NCBI GenBank assembly: GCA_027460525.1
Contig: JAPZAS010000019.1
Coordinates: forward strand, 1 to 64,000
Direction: 5' to 3'
Source: Candidatus Methanoperedens sp.
GTDB taxonomy: Archaea > Halobacteriota > Methanosarcinia > Methanosarcinales > Methanoperedenaceae
Length of the DNA: 64,000 bases
Shown: piece by piece, positions 1 to 8,563 of the stretch
Layout: every line of letters begins with the position of its first letter
Position numbering within the stretch: the first letter of the stretch is position 1
Notes under the pieces: model-generated
Seen by the model: only the letters and a program-made list of their open reading frames with translations
Told to the model about the DNA's origin: nothing
The model's database searches: none
Position numbers and translations under genes: made by a program

Positions 1-216
1 GTCAAGGCACGGCACGCACATGTTTCCTAGAGCACAAGACTTGCCAGATTCCGCCACCGGAATTCCAAGTCGGTTCAAAATCGCATAGATGTTTTCGCTA
101 TTCAATGCTACGAGGGCAATACTCCCAGGTGGTAGCTTTAGCAAAGCGTTCGCTATCGGATTTGCAGCTGCGTATCTTGTTGTTTCAAGACGGGCTCGGC
201 GATAAAATAACTTTTT
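1..216 (-). CDS. Unidentified partial reading frame at left edge
   Basis: A 72-codon open frame on the minus strand runs off the left end of the window. It follows a stop at 217-219. The translation looks protein-like, with an Ala/Leu-rich segment, then a stretch reading ALNSENIYAILNRLGIPV, and near the edge a cysteine cluster C-x5-C-x2-C. There is no ATG before the last few codons and no convincing GTG or TTG start, so it is either the inside of a broken gene or uses an unusual start. I do not recognise the family and propose no function. Confidence 0.35.
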
Positions 217-337
217 TTACGTGGTTGAGTTCTTCGTAAGTAGAGGCTCAGGAAAAGTTATAATGCGTTATTTTTCATATAATTGTTGTTGTTGAACCAA
301 AAAGGTTATACTCATTATCGTATAATAATCCATAATC

Positions 338-937
338 ATGCTCACAAAACCAGAAGGAGAATTAGCAGTCCACCTTGCCCGCGGAGCCATTGAAGAATGC
401 CTCAACAACGGAATAAAAATCAAGCCGGATAACCTCCCCGAAGTTTTTAGCGAAAAACGCGGCGTTTTTGTTACGTTAAATACGAGAAAGGAACTCCGGG
501 GATGCATAGGCAGACCATATCCCATTCTGCCACTCGGTGAAGCGATAATAGTATCAGCAATCAATGCCGCACGGGACGACCCGCGCTTTTCCCCTGTAAA
601 ACCTGAAGAAATAGAAGGGCTGACCATCGAGGTTACAGTGCTTACCATCCCGAGGCGCATTAATTCAAAACCCAGAGACCTTCCAGGCAAGATAGTAATC
701 GGGAGGGACGGGCTGATAGTTGCGACGGGCAGGAGTTCGGGTCTCCTGCTGCCGCAGGTGGCGGTGGAGCATGGCTTTGACAGCACGGAATTCCTGTGCC
801 AGACCTGCATGAAGGCAGGGCTCATGCCTGATGCATGGCTCAACGGCGCCGAGGTATATTCCTTTGAAGGCCAGATATTCCAGGAAATCGAACCTGGAGG
901 CGAGGTAAAAGAAAAGGAGCTCATGTACAGCGAATAG
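338..937 (+). CDS. AMMECR1 domain protein
   Basis: A 199-residue AMMECR1-family protein (TIGR00296 type). The family signature is visible around residues 45-60, where a [15 protein letters not shown] stretch carries the conserved LRGCIG, followed by a domain with DDPRFSPV and LTIEVTVL. The length matches the stand-alone archaeal family. The biochemical role is not settled, although the conserved LRGCIG motif has suggested an enzymatic or RNA-linked function. No good Shine-Dalgarno sequence precedes the ATG, and the upstream DNA is AT-rich, so the mRNA may be leaderless. The L40e and UbiA genes follow on the same strand. Confidence 0.9.
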   Translation: MLTKPEGELAVHLARGAIEECLNNGIKIKPDNLPEVFSEKRGVFVTLNTRKELRGCIGRPYPILPLGEAIIVSAINAARDDPRFSPVKPEEIEGLTIEVTVLTIPRRINSKPRDLPGKIVIGRDGLIVATGRSSGLLLPQVAVEHGFDSTEFLCQTCMKAGLMPDAWLNGAEVYSFEGQIFQEIEPGGEVKEKELMYSE

Positions 938-996
938 CGGATAGCAAAGTGTTAAATCTGATAACATTGTAGTAAGGAGACCCAGTGAGGTGAATT

Positions 997-1146
997 ATGG
1001 CAAGATTTCCAGAAGCGGAGAAGGTACTTCTGCACATGAAAATATGCATGAAATGCAATGCACGGAATTCAGTACGCGCAACCCGATGCAGAAAATGCGG
1101 ATATACCGGTCTTAGAATGAAATCAAAGGAATTGAAGGGAACGTAA
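997..1146 (+). CDS. rpl40e: 50S ribosomal protein L40e
   Basis: A 49-residue protein starting [20 protein letters not shown]. Two CxxC pairs (Cys17/Cys20 and Cys31/Cys34) form the zinc ribbon typical of archaeal L40e, and the basic tail ends KELKGT. A GTGAGGTGA Shine-Dalgarno sequence lies at about 985-993 just before the ATG. The size and zinc motif match the family. It lies between AMMECR1 and the UbiA prenyltransferase gene, whose proposed start follows this stop by one base. Confidence 0.93.
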   Translation: MARFPEAEKVLLHMKICMKCNARNSVRATRCRKCGYTGLRMKSKELKGT

Positions 1147-1147
1147 T

Positions 1148-1987
1148 ATTCACCCATATATTTCCTTAAGCAGACCCCTGACTTCCTTAATGATCGGGCT
1201 GGCTGTATTTGCAGCGGCATTAATAGGGGCTGGCAGCGATGTAAAAGAATACGCCCTGCCCATTTTTCTTGGCTTTACCGTTGCATTTTTATTTGGCATC
1301 GCTGGAAATGCGATAAACGATTATCTGGATCGGGAGAATGATAAAATAAACCATCCCGACAGACCCATCCCGTCCGGGAAACTAAAACCCGGGCAGGCTC
1401 TCTTTTTTTCAATGGTCTTTTTCGCCATTTCCCTGCTGCTCGCTCTTTTCTTAAGTTTCATCGTGAAATCACTGCTGGTAGTTGTTATAGTTGTTATTGC
1501 ACTTGCATCCCAGATTGCCTATGAGAAAAAATTCAAGCATGAAAAAATCGTAGGAAACATGATAATAGGTACCCAGACCGCACTTGCATTCATATTTGGC
1601 GGGGTTATTGTGGGTAGAACCTTGATTACGGGAATAATAGCGATTGCAGTATTTTTATCCATTGTGGGGCGTGAGATAATAAAGGATATCGAGGATATTA
1701 AAGGGGATAAAGACAGGATTACCCTGCCCATGAAAATAGGAGTAAGGAACGCAGGTATTGTAGCTGCAGTGCTTATCATTCTTGCGGTTTTAATAAGCCC
1801 GCTGCCTTACTATCCTCTTCATCAATTCGGGTGGGAATATTTAGTGGTTGTTTTGCTCGCCGATATGCTATTTATCGGTTCATTGCCTTTAATTTTCAAA
1901 GATGCAAAGCTGGCACGGAGGATGCTTAAATTTGCAATGCTAATTGCTATAGTAGCTTTTATAGTAGGAAGTGTTTCCAGGGGATAG
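1148..1987 (+). CDS. Digeranylgeranylglyceryl phosphate synthase (UbiA family)
   Basis: A UbiA-superfamily membrane prenyltransferase. It probably adds the second geranylgeranyl chain to geranylgeranylglyceryl phosphate in archaeal ether-lipid synthesis. The first Asp-rich motif is NDYLDRENDKINHPDRPIP and the second is DIEDIKGDKDRITLP; several hydrophobic helices follow. The first ATG (1190) lies inside transmembrane helix 1. Upstream in frame the codons read HPYISLSRPLTSL, which matches the family N-terminus (x-PY-x-x-x-x-RP). No ATG, GTG or TTG exists between the in-frame stop at 1133-1135 and 1190, so ATT at 1148 is the best start, with a GAAGGGA sequence about 7 bases upstream. The start is inferred; the family call is firm. 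Confidence 0.88.
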   Translation: MHPYISLSRPLTSLMIGLAVFAAALIGAGSDVKEYALPIFLGFTVAFLFGIAGNAINDYLDRENDKINHPDRPIPSGKLKPGQALFFSMVFFAISLLLALFLSFIVKSLLVVVIVVIALASQIAYEKKFKHEKIVGNMIIGTQTALAFIFGGVIVGRTLITGIIAIAVFLSIVGREIIKDIEDIKGDKDRITLPMKIGVRNAGIVAAVLIILAVLISPLPYYPLHQFGWEYLVVVLLADMLFIGSLPLIFKDAKLARRMLKFAMLIAIVAFIVGSVSRG

Positions 1988-2009
1988 ATGCAAACTTCGA
2001 GCCTCTGAA

Positions 2010-2894
2010 TCAAAACTCGTAAATTTCAGGTCCGTAGGAGCTAAAAATAACAGCTCTTTTTTGAAATTTTGTTTCTGTTGACTTATCGTAAAAGGATTTA
2101 TGGATGAACGAAAGCTCGATTTCTCTTTTTTGCCTCACGGTGTCTTTTTCGTCCCCTTCGTATTTCTTGGACATATGGGTTCCTTTATTCAGCACCATGC
2201 TCCGGAGACATACCGCAATAAGCATAATTATCTGCCTGTCGCTCCAGTTGATGTTGGATGAACCATTCTGGGCATACACAAAGCTATTGCTATCCAGTTT
2301 TCCAAAAAGCCACATATCGCCGTTCACATAGCCCTTGGCATGCCTGAGAATCACATTTGCCTCAGGAAGGGTTTTAAAAAATTCTTTCCCCTCTTCTGCT
2401 GCCCATCTGGTAGAGAAGTTGATCATGAAATGCACAGTGTGCCCGGGGTCTATTACGGTTGCACCTTCGAGGTTTAACAGATCTTTTCTCAAATCGTAAT
2501 TGGTATCCTTCGGATCGATGCGGGTATCATATTTACCTACAAATCTTAACCTTACGTTATTCTTTTTGGAATATTCCCTGTACATTTCCACATGCCTGCG
2601 CATGCCTTCATATATATCCTTATAATTTACTCTTTCCTTGTGTCCCTCGTGGATGACATTGATATAGCTGTTTTTCGCACCCAGCACCTTCAGGAAATGA
2701 ATAAATCTCATAACAAAAAGCCCGCCATCGAAATATGCATCCGACCCTTCAAGATTTGTAGAGGTTCTTGTCCCATCGGTCATATCGTAGATGACCAGTC
2801 CTTCCATATTCTTTCTGGAGCCGTCGATTGCTAATTTTTCGCAGCAATTTCTAAATGCTGTGCGAATCTCTTCGTCCTGCGGCAGGGTAATCAT
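2010..2894 (-). CDS. Hypothetical protein, possibly a divergent cis-prenyltransferase
   Basis: A 294-residue soluble protein, convergent with the UbiA gene. Segments such as RRHVEMYREYSKKNN, VRLRFVGKY and HFMINFSTRWAAEE, followed by an ILRHAKGY stretch, recall in order the blocks of the undecaprenyl-diphosphate synthase superfamily. There a helix leads to a V-R-x-x-G strand, then a Leu/Asn-x-x-x-R strand, then a final Arg-containing block. The usual substrate-binding MDGNxR signature is not recognisable; its place reads IYDMTDGTR. The resemblance is weak and made by eye. Proximity to a lipid prenyltransferase makes an isoprenoid role attractive but unproven. Confidence 0.42.
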   Translation of the reverse strand: MITLPQDEEIRTAFRNCCEKLAIDGSRKNMEGLVIYDMTDGTRTSTNLEGSDAYFDGGLFVMRFIHFLKVLGAKNSYINVIHEGHKERVNYKDIYEGMRRHVEMYREYSKKNNVRLRFVGKYDTRIDPKDTNYDLRKDLLNLEGATVIDPGHTVHFMINFSTRWAAEEGKEFFKTLPEANVILRHAKGYVNGDMWLFGKLDSNSFVYAQNGSSNINWSDRQIIMLIAVCLRSMVLNKGTHMSKKYEGDEKDTVRQKREIELSFIHKSFYDKSTETKFQKRAVIFSSYGPEIYEF

Positions 2895-2963
2895 ACTGTT
2901 CTTCCTATAATAGCTGAAGTATATTATAAATATCTCCTCCCAGCTTGAGGTTAGTTATTATTC

Positions 2964-3716
2964 ATGACCATATTTGATTCACGACTCAAGGAACATCAAC
3001 GCCTTTTGGAGCAGAGAAGGATTCAGACGGTTGATCTCATTAGAGGTGTTGATATTGTGCTTATGATCCTGTTTAACTATTCTGTTACTTTGAGTTATTT
3101 TAGACTGATCAACATGCCCTCTAATTTTCTTTACTTGTTTGTCTTTCCCAGAGCCATAGCCTTGATTTTTATTTTCATATCCGGGGTTGCAGCCCATATC
3201 AGCTTTGAAAAAAATAAAGAAAATTTCAGCAAAAAATATTTAAAAAGAGGAGGAAAACTTCTAATTTTTGCAGCGTTTATAACCCTGTTTACTTACATAT
3301 TTGTACCAGAGGGGACAATATTTTTCGGTATACTGCATTTCTTTTCTGTCAGCTCTTTCCTCGTACCATTTTTCATCAGATATAATAAGCTAAACCTGAT
3401 AGGTGGTTTACTGATTATTTTATCCGGCTTTTACCTGCAGATAACACAATTCGATTTCTCCTATCTATTCTGGTTGGGATTTATGCCTAAAAACTTCTCC
3501 ACCTTCGATTATTTCCCTTTAATACCCTGGCTTGGGGTTCTTATGCTCGGCATATATTCGGGAAAATATTTTGTCAGGAGAACAACTGATCTAAAATTCG
3601 AAAGCAGATTTGCCGCCGCATTTATGTTTTTGGGTAAAAACTCTCTGACTATTTATTTAATCCACCAGCCTGTGCTTATCTTCCTTTTGATTGTACTGGG
3701 ATTTAAAATATTTTGA
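2964..3716 (+). CDS. DUF1624 / heparan-alpha-glucosaminide N-acetyltransferase-like membrane protein
   Basis: A 250-residue polytopic membrane protein. The N-terminal region contains R-x-x-x-VDLIRGVDIVLMILFNYS, the (E/D)-x-x-RG-x-x-(I/V)-x-x-M pattern of the HGSNAT catalytic family. About seven hydrophobic segments follow, ending in an NSLTIYLIHQPVLIFLL helix that resembles the last helix of membrane acyltransferases. It probably moves an acyl group across or at the membrane; the substrate is unknown. It is divergent from the preceding gene across a 69-bp AT-rich promoter region. Confidence 0.8.
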   Translation: MTIFDSRLKEHQRLLEQRRIQTVDLIRGVDIVLMILFNYSVTLSYFRLINMPSNFLYLFVFPRAIALIFIFISGVAAHISFEKNKENFSKKYLKRGGKLLIFAAFITLFTYIFVPEGTIFFGILHFFSVSSFLVPFFIRYNKLNLIGGLLIILSGFYLQITQFDFSYLFWLGFMPKNFSTFDYFPLIPWLGVLMLGIYSGKYFVRRTTDLKFESRFAAAFMFLGKNSLTIYLIHQPVLIFLLIVLGFKIF

Positions 3717-3723
3717 AATAACA

Positions 3724-4617
3724 CTACCTGTTGCTCGTTTCCGCGATTTTCCTGATACTTTCTTTAAATGAAAGAGGTTCAAACCAGAATATCGTTTTAA
3801 GGTCATTCGGTTCGCAAACCATGTTATTGTGCAGCGATTCTATAAGCCAGTAAATCACGTTTGGATTCACAGGTGCGAGTTTTCCCAGCATGACCGAGGA
3901 GAGCCAGTTCCATGAACCTGGAATCGACAAAAAAACCCTTTTTAGTCCCAGCTCCTTTGCATACTGCTGCATAAGTTCTCTATATGTAAAAACCTGTGAG
4001 CAGCCTATGTCATAGCATTTGTTTAAAGTCTCTTTTTTGTCCATGCATTCAACAAGATATCGTATCACATCGCCGATATAGATGGGCTGCACCCTTGTAT
4101 TTTGCCAGTTAAAAACCGGGATTATCGGGAATTTTCTGACAGCAGTGTCAAGAATCTCAAAAGCGGCGCCGCCCCTGCCGATTATGACAGAAGCCCTGAA
4201 AATCGTGTAATCGATGCCGCTGTTCTTGATCATCTCCTCCACTTCCTTCCTGCTCTCAAGGTGAGTCGAGAGCTTCTCCTGCCGGGGTCTTATGCCTGTG
4301 AGGTGAATAATCCTCTTGACGTCATTGATTTTACACGCTTTTACCATGTTGGTAATTGCAAGCCGATCGAGTATATCGAACCTTTTCTGTGCCTTCTGCG
4401 TACCCATCATGTGAATGAAGTAATATACAGTGTCCACCCCTTCTGTGGCTTTGACAAGTGAATCATAGTCAAGCACGTCGCTAATTACATAAGAGATGTT
4501 GGGTTTTTCTGAGCGCACGGGTTTCCTGACAAGACATCTGACCTGAACCTTCTTTTCCGATAATGCCCGCAGTACTCGTTCGCCTATGAAGCCTGTGGCG
4601 CCGGTGAGGAGAATCAT
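3724..4617 (-). CDS. NAD(P)-binding atypical SDR (NmrA/YbjT-like epimerase fold)
   Basis: A 297-residue Rossmann protein. The N-terminus has the dinucleotide motif TGATGFIG (residues 5-12), then the CLVRKP strand and the DVLDYDSL block typical of extended or atypical SDRs. LTGIRP and RASVIIGRGG follow the pattern of NDUFA9/YbjT-type proteins, which often lack the classical Tyr-x3-Lys pair; no clear YxxxK is seen here. It is probably a redox enzyme or NAD(P)-dependent chaperone-like factor acting near the membrane. It converges on the DUF1624 gene with a gap of only 7 bp. Confidence 0.82.
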   Translation of the reverse strand: MILLTGATGFIGERVLRALSEKKVQVRCLVRKPVRSEKPNISYVISDVLDYDSLVKATEGVDTVYYFIHMMGTQKAQKRFDILDRLAITNMVKACKINDVKRIIHLTGIRPRQEKLSTHLESRKEVEEMIKNSGIDYTIFRASVIIGRGGAAFEILDTAVRKFPIIPVFNWQNTRVQPIYIGDVIRYLVECMDKKETLNKCYDIGCSQVFTYRELMQQYAKELGLKRVFLSIPGSWNWLSSVMLGKLAPVNPNVIYWLIESLHNNMVCEPNDLKTIFWFEPLSFKESIRKIAETSNR

Positions 4618-4665
4618 AATCTATTTCTTGCGGCGAATTGTATTTAACTTATCAGGAGGAAAACA

Positions 4666-4855
4666 TTAATCCGGCACCAGTCCCTCCCCCTTGAATATCT
4701 TCCTCGCCTCCTCAAGCGAAATATCGGCAGGCGGTACAATTATTCTTGTCCCCTTTATTAACTATCTTCACAATATTATTATCTATTTTATTTATCTCAT
4801 CCATGTGCTTTTTATCGATCTCGAACTGCCCTTCGCCCATCAATCGAACGATCAT
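4666..4855 (-). pseudogene. pspAA: PspA-associated protein PspAA, frameshifted
   Basis: Directly downstream of pspA, and coupled to it by an ATGA overlap, is a short gene starting MIVRLMGEGQFEIDKKHMDE. This is the characteristic N-terminus of the small PspA-associated protein family found next to archaeal and actinobacterial pspA. The frame is lost at a run of four G (plus-strand CCCC at 4750-4753). With three G it would continue IIVPPADISLEEARKIF and end KGEGLVPD then TAA at 4666-4668, the normal family C-terminus. As written, translation stops at 4712-4714. It is either a recent single-base mutation or a homopolymer sequencing error. Confidence 0.78.
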
Positions 4856-5553
4856 TTTCCCATCTCCTTCTTCAGCGCTTCAAGCTGCGCATCCACATCG
4901 CCTTTTGACTTTATCTTCGAAAGCTCCCGGTCGATATCGTCCTTCGTACCGCCTGTAACATCCTCTAGCGTCCCTGCCTCCACAAGCTCATCCAGCGCCT
5001 CAGCCCGCGCCTTCATGGTCTCGGTCTTATCCTGCGCCCGCTGGACTGCCATGCCGATATCGCTCATCTCTTCCCCGATGCCGCTCACGGCTTCCGTGAC
5101 CTTGACCTGCGCCTCAGCCGCGCTGTACTGTGCTTTTATTGTTTCCTTTGTCGTGCGGAAGGCTTCTATCTTGGTTGAGAGGCGCTTTTCTGTTTCTATG
5201 AGTTTTCCCTGCTGATTGGCAACATCTGCAATCTGCTGGGTAAGGCTTGCGATTTCAGTCTGAGACGTGCTCTTTCTCTCAAGCGCAATCCGTGCAAGGT
5301 CCTCCCTGCCTGCCTTTACGGCTTCCCTTGATTGCTCGTCCAGTTTCTGAACATTCTGCTCAAGCTTTACTTTCTGAAGCTCGAGGCGTTTCTTCGATGT
5401 GGTAACCTCTGCCACTCCGCGCTTGACATTCTGCAAAAGTTCAATCTGCTTCTCATAAGAATAATCCAGAGTCTCTCTCGGGTCTTCGAATTTCCCTAAG
5501 ATCTTGTTTATTTTTGATTTGATGATTGTACTTGTTCTTTCTATAAGCCCCAT
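4852..5553 (-). CDS. pspA: PspA/IM30 family membrane-stress protein
   Basis: A 233-residue protein that is almost entirely helical and coiled-coil, beginning MGLIERTSTIIKSKINKIL (the amphipathic membrane-binding helix) and continuing EDPRETLDYSYEKQIELLQN, the PspA/Vipp1 signature. The family forms ESCRT-III-like assemblies on damaged or depolarised membranes. The length is typical. Its stop overlaps the start of the frameshifted pspAA gene, so the pair was translationally coupled. No regulator of the bacterial PspF type is nearby. Confidence 0.93.
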   Translation of the reverse strand: MGLIERTSTIIKSKINKILGKFEDPRETLDYSYEKQIELLQNVKRGVAEVTTSKKRLELQKVKLEQNVQKLDEQSREAVKAGREDLARIALERKSTSQTEIASLTQQIADVANQQGKLIETEKRLSTKIEAFRTTKETIKAQYSAAEAQVKVTEAVSGIGEEMSDIGMAVQRAQDKTETMKARAEALDELVEAGTLEDVTGGTKDDIDRELSKIKSKGDVDAQLEALKKEMGK

Positions 5554-5603
5554 ATTCTTACCTCATCATTCCAATTTCCTTCTACCGCTAAATAGTTTGT
5601 TCT

Positions 5604-5912
5604 TTACAGTGCTCTTTCAGGCTCTGGAACTTGATCAATAAAATAGTAGCCGCATGGCTGGTGCCCCTGTTCGCTTTTTGTCCTGGGGTATTTCCTGCAC
5701 ATAGGAGGTCTGATGCCGTGGATAGTGCATATTGCCTTGCGAGAATTATAATTTTCAAACCTGAGGAACGGACATTTATACAGGAACATGCAGCAAGAGC
5801 CACAATTTTTGCACTCCCCTGCTCTTTTCCCATCCACTGGCAGTATTAAACTTGTCGCTGCCCTCCTAATTTTCCCGGTCAAACCATTCATTCGTTGTTT
5901 AACCTGCTTCAA
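5604..5912 (-). CDS. YkgJ-type CxxCxxCC metal-cluster protein (short)
   Basis: A 102-residue protein with the CKNCGSCCMF motif at about residues 35-44 and a second half reading CTIHGIRPPMCRKYP. This is the arrangement of the YkgJ/UPF0153 zinc/iron-chelating family. The family normally has a final Cys near the C-terminus; here CGYYFI may supply it. The function is unknown; members probably bind an Fe-S cluster or zinc. A larger member of the same family lies at 57165-57746. Confidence 0.8.
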   Translation of the reverse strand: MKQVKQRMNGLTGKIRRAATSLILPVDGKRAGECKNCGSCCMFLYKCPFLRFENYNSRKAICTIHGIRPPMCRKYPRTKSEQGHQPCGYYFIDQVPEPERAL

Positions 5913-5984
5913 ATGATATAAATATTTTGATTTTATATATTTCCTTCATAACCCTTATGATAAAATAATGACGTTTATTAGCAT

Positions 5985-6659
5985 ATGGTGCGCATAGGAA
6001 GCCTGGAACTTAATAAATCAATAGTTGCATCCATAGGAAAAAATCCCATCGAATCTGCAATCAGGGCAAAACAGTTAGGGGCAGATATGCTGGAGCTTAG
6101 AATAGACCTCCTGGATGCGGACGCACTTAAAATCCTTCAAGCGCTAAAGAAGCTCAGCTTGCCGGTAATTATTACTAACCGGATGAAGCAGGAAGGAGGT
6201 GCATGGGAGGGAAGCGAAGACAAGCGCATTCAAAAATTATTATCTTTACTGCCGGGCGCAGATGCTGTTGACATTGAGTTATGCGCCCAAGAAAGAGACG
6301 CTGTTGTAGAAAAAGCCAGAAGCAATGGTAAGACTGTTATCATATCCACACACGATTTCCAGAGAACACCCGGGATTGATGTTATGCTTGGCGTTATTCG
6401 CGAATCTTTTGAAGCAGGGGGAGACATAGCCAAACTTGCCGTAATGCCGCACTCGTTCGAGGACGTTCTCCGTCTGCTTGAGGTTACCCTGCAGTCGAAG
6501 GGAAAAGTATGCACCATCGCTATGGGCAACATCGGCAGGCATTCACGCATTATTGCGCCGATTTATGGTTCTGTCATGACCTACGGATATGTGGATGCTC
6601 CCACAGGGCAGGGACAGTTTAAGGTAGATGAATTAAAATACGTGCTGAAACTACTCTGA
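5985..6659 (+). CDS. aroD: 3-dehydroquinate dehydratase, type I
   Basis: A 224-residue class I dehydroquinase that converts 3-dehydroquinate to 3-dehydroshikimate in aromatic amino-acid synthesis. The barrel motifs are ELRIDLLDAD (residues 37-46), the catalytic His123 in STHDF, and the Schiff-base Lys150 in IAKLAVMP. A conserved MGNIGRHSRI region follows, and the C-terminal TGQGQF loop closes the active site. The length agrees with archaeal AroD. It is a stand-alone gene with its own AT-rich upstream region. Confidence 0.95.
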   Translation: MVRIGSLELNKSIVASIGKNPIESAIRAKQLGADMLELRIDLLDADALKILQALKKLSLPVIITNRMKQEGGAWEGSEDKRIQKLLSLLPGADAVDIELCAQERDAVVEKARSNGKTVIISTHDFQRTPGIDVMLGVIRESFEAGGDIAKLAVMPHSFEDVLRLLEVTLQSKGKVCTIAMGNIGRHSRIIAPIYGSVMTYGYVDAPTGQGQFKVDELKYVLKLL

Positions 6660-6751
6660 CATATCCTTCACTCATTCTCATGAAAAATCCATAGTGCTAA
6701 ATATTGTAAAAACCTTTATAATTGAATGTATAATAAAGAGGGTACGATAAA

Positions 6752-8269
6752 ATGGAACTTAAAGTCCAACCACTTCAAATCAAAGCAGGCAAGTATAAAG
6801 TAGTCCTTAATCCACAGGATGCCAAGGAGCTCGGCGTACAGGGGGGAGACCGTGTCCAGTTAAAAGACCACAGCTACTTGACTGCAATCGTTGAGATTGG
6901 CGATATGATTCAAAAAGGTACAGTGGGAGTATACCAGGAATGCTGTGAAAAGCTTGGAAAAGTATGTCCCCTTACGATAGATATCATCCCGACTTTAAGA
7001 CCGAGTTCAGTTGGTTTTATTAAAAAATTTATGGACAAACAGAAGCTCACACAGGAGGAAATCTACCAGATAGTCCAGGATATTGTAAAGGATAACCTCA
7101 CAGAAATCGAGATGTCGGCCTTCGTTACCACCTCATACATCCATGGGATGAGCAGTGATGAGATAGAATGGCTGACAAGAGCAATGATCGACAGCGGCGA
7201 AAAAATCGAATTCGACACGCATCCGATTATGGATAAGCACAGCATAGGAGGCGTCCCCGGCAATAAAATATCGCTGCTTGTGGTTCCTATAATTGCTGCA
7301 AACGGTCTTCTCATACCCAAGACAAGTTCAAGGGCGATCACGGGCGCTGCAGGTACGGCAGACCTGATGGAAGTACTTGCGCCCGTAGAATTCTCGGCTG
7401 AAGAAATAAAGTCAATTACAGAGAAAGTCGGCGGCATAATAGCATGGGGAGGTGCTACAAATATCGCCCCAGCCGATGATAAGCTGATACATATCGAATA
7501 TCCTCTCTCCATAGACCCCCACAACCAGCTTCTGGCATCCATAATGGCAAAAAAGGGCGCTGTCGGGGCTGACTGTGTTGTTATAGACATACCCATAGGC
7601 AGCGGGACCAAGGTTCCTACCATGGATGACGGGAAAAAACTCGCAAGAGACTTAATCGAACTGGGGGAGCGGCTCGGGATGAATGTGGAATGCGCCATGA
7701 CCTACGGCGCATCGCCTGTGGGAAGAACTGTTGGACCGGCAATCGAGGTGAGGGAGGCGTTGAAGGTACTGGAAACAATGCAGGGACCAAACAGCCTTAT
7801 TGAAAAGAGTACGGGTCTTGCCGGAATTTTGCTTGAGATGGGAGGGGCTGCTGCTAAAGGTCACGGCAAGGAGCTTGCAATGGAGACGCTGCGTTCTGGC
7901 AAAGCGCTTGCGAAACTGAAGGAGATGATTGAAGCACAGGGCGGAAATCCGAAAGTAGTGCATACCGATATTAAACCCGGGGAGCATAGTGCAGAACTTG
8001 CATCCCCTGCGGACGGGTACGTCATTGAATTCGATAATAAGCGCATAGTCGAGATTGCAAGGATGGCTGGCGCGCCAAACGATACAGGGGCAGGGGTCTG
8101 GATTCATAAGAAAAAAGGTGAAATAGTTAAGAAAGGCGAGCCCCTGATTACAATTTTTGCTGATAAGAGCTGGAAGCTTACCAATGCTTTAAAAAGCGCG
8201 GAAAAGGATTATCCGATAATCGTGGAAGGCATGCTTCTTGAGAGAGTTCAGACGTTCAAGGTTTTTTAG
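6752..8269 (+). CDS. deoA: AMP phosphorylase (archaeal DeoA type)
   Basis: A 505-residue protein of the archaeal AMP phosphorylase family. It splits AMP with phosphate to adenine and ribose 1,5-bisphosphate. In archaea this feeds the AMP pathway toward ribulose 1,5-bisphosphate and type III RubisCO. Visible are the extra N-terminal domain of about 85 residues that separates the archaeal enzyme from bacterial thymidine phosphorylase, the KHSIGGVPGNK phosphate-binding loop, the SSRAITGAAGTAD block, and the C-terminal glycosyltransferase barrel-sandwich domain. No RubisCO or isomerase gene lies in this window. Confidence 0.93.
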   Translation: MELKVQPLQIKAGKYKVVLNPQDAKELGVQGGDRVQLKDHSYLTAIVEIGDMIQKGTVGVYQECCEKLGKVCPLTIDIIPTLRPSSVGFIKKFMDKQKLTQEEIYQIVQDIVKDNLTEIEMSAFVTTSYIHGMSSDEIEWLTRAMIDSGEKIEFDTHPIMDKHSIGGVPGNKISLLVVPIIAANGLLIPKTSSRAITGAAGTADLMEVLAPVEFSAEEIKSITEKVGGIIAWGGATNIAPADDKLIHIEYPLSIDPHNQLLASIMAKKGAVGADCVVIDIPIGSGTKVPTMDDGKKLARDLIELGERLGMNVECAMTYGASPVGRTVGPAIEVREALKVLETMQGPNSLIEKSTGLAGILLEMGGAAAKGHGKELAMETLRSGKALAKLKEMIEAQGGNPKVVHTDIKPGEHSAELASPADGYVIEFDNKRIVEIARMAGAPNDTGAGVWIHKKKGEIVKKGEPLITIFADKSWKLTNALKSAEKDYPIIVEGMLLERVQTFKVF

Positions 8270-8384
8270 ATTATAGATTCCTGCCTCACAAGAAAATTAC
8301 TCTGACAAAAACCAGCATAAAAATAGCTTTTCCGATTAATTATAGTTGTAATTTAGTTTTTACTTATAACATATAGTAAATACA

Positions 8385-8394
8385 TTTATACATA
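8385..8394 (+). promoter_or_regulatory. Candidate TATA box upstream of the cooS region
   Basis: A TTTATACATA sequence in an A/T-rich stretch lies 53 bp before a small peptide gene and about 180 bp before cooS. It fits the archaeal TATA-box consensus by eye. No BRE or start site can be assigned with confidence. Confidence 0.3.
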
Positions 8395-8437
8395 ATTGGA
8401 GGTTACTTGAATCATACCCAGATCGGAGGTAAAGTAA

Positions 8438-8524
8438 ATGGATTTGTTAAAGAAAATCGTAAATGAAAAGAGAATGGAAATGGGAACGTCTCGGGGGATA
8501 AATCACTTGTGGAAAGCCTTATAG
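8438..8524 (+). CDS. Possible 28-residue leader peptide upstream of cooS
   Basis: A short frame, MDLLKKIVNEKRMEMG then 12 more residues, is preceded by a strong GGAGGT Shine-Dalgarno sequence at about 8425-8430. It ends 39 bp before the cooS start. The peptide is basic and has no recognised family. It could be a regulatory leader peptide, a truncated gene or chance. The strong ribosome-binding site is the only real support. Confidence 0.35.
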   Translation: MDLLKKIVNEKRMEMGTSRGINHLWKAL

Positions 8525-8563
8525 TAAAGTAGATAAAAACAATTAGAAACGGAGTGATATTTT

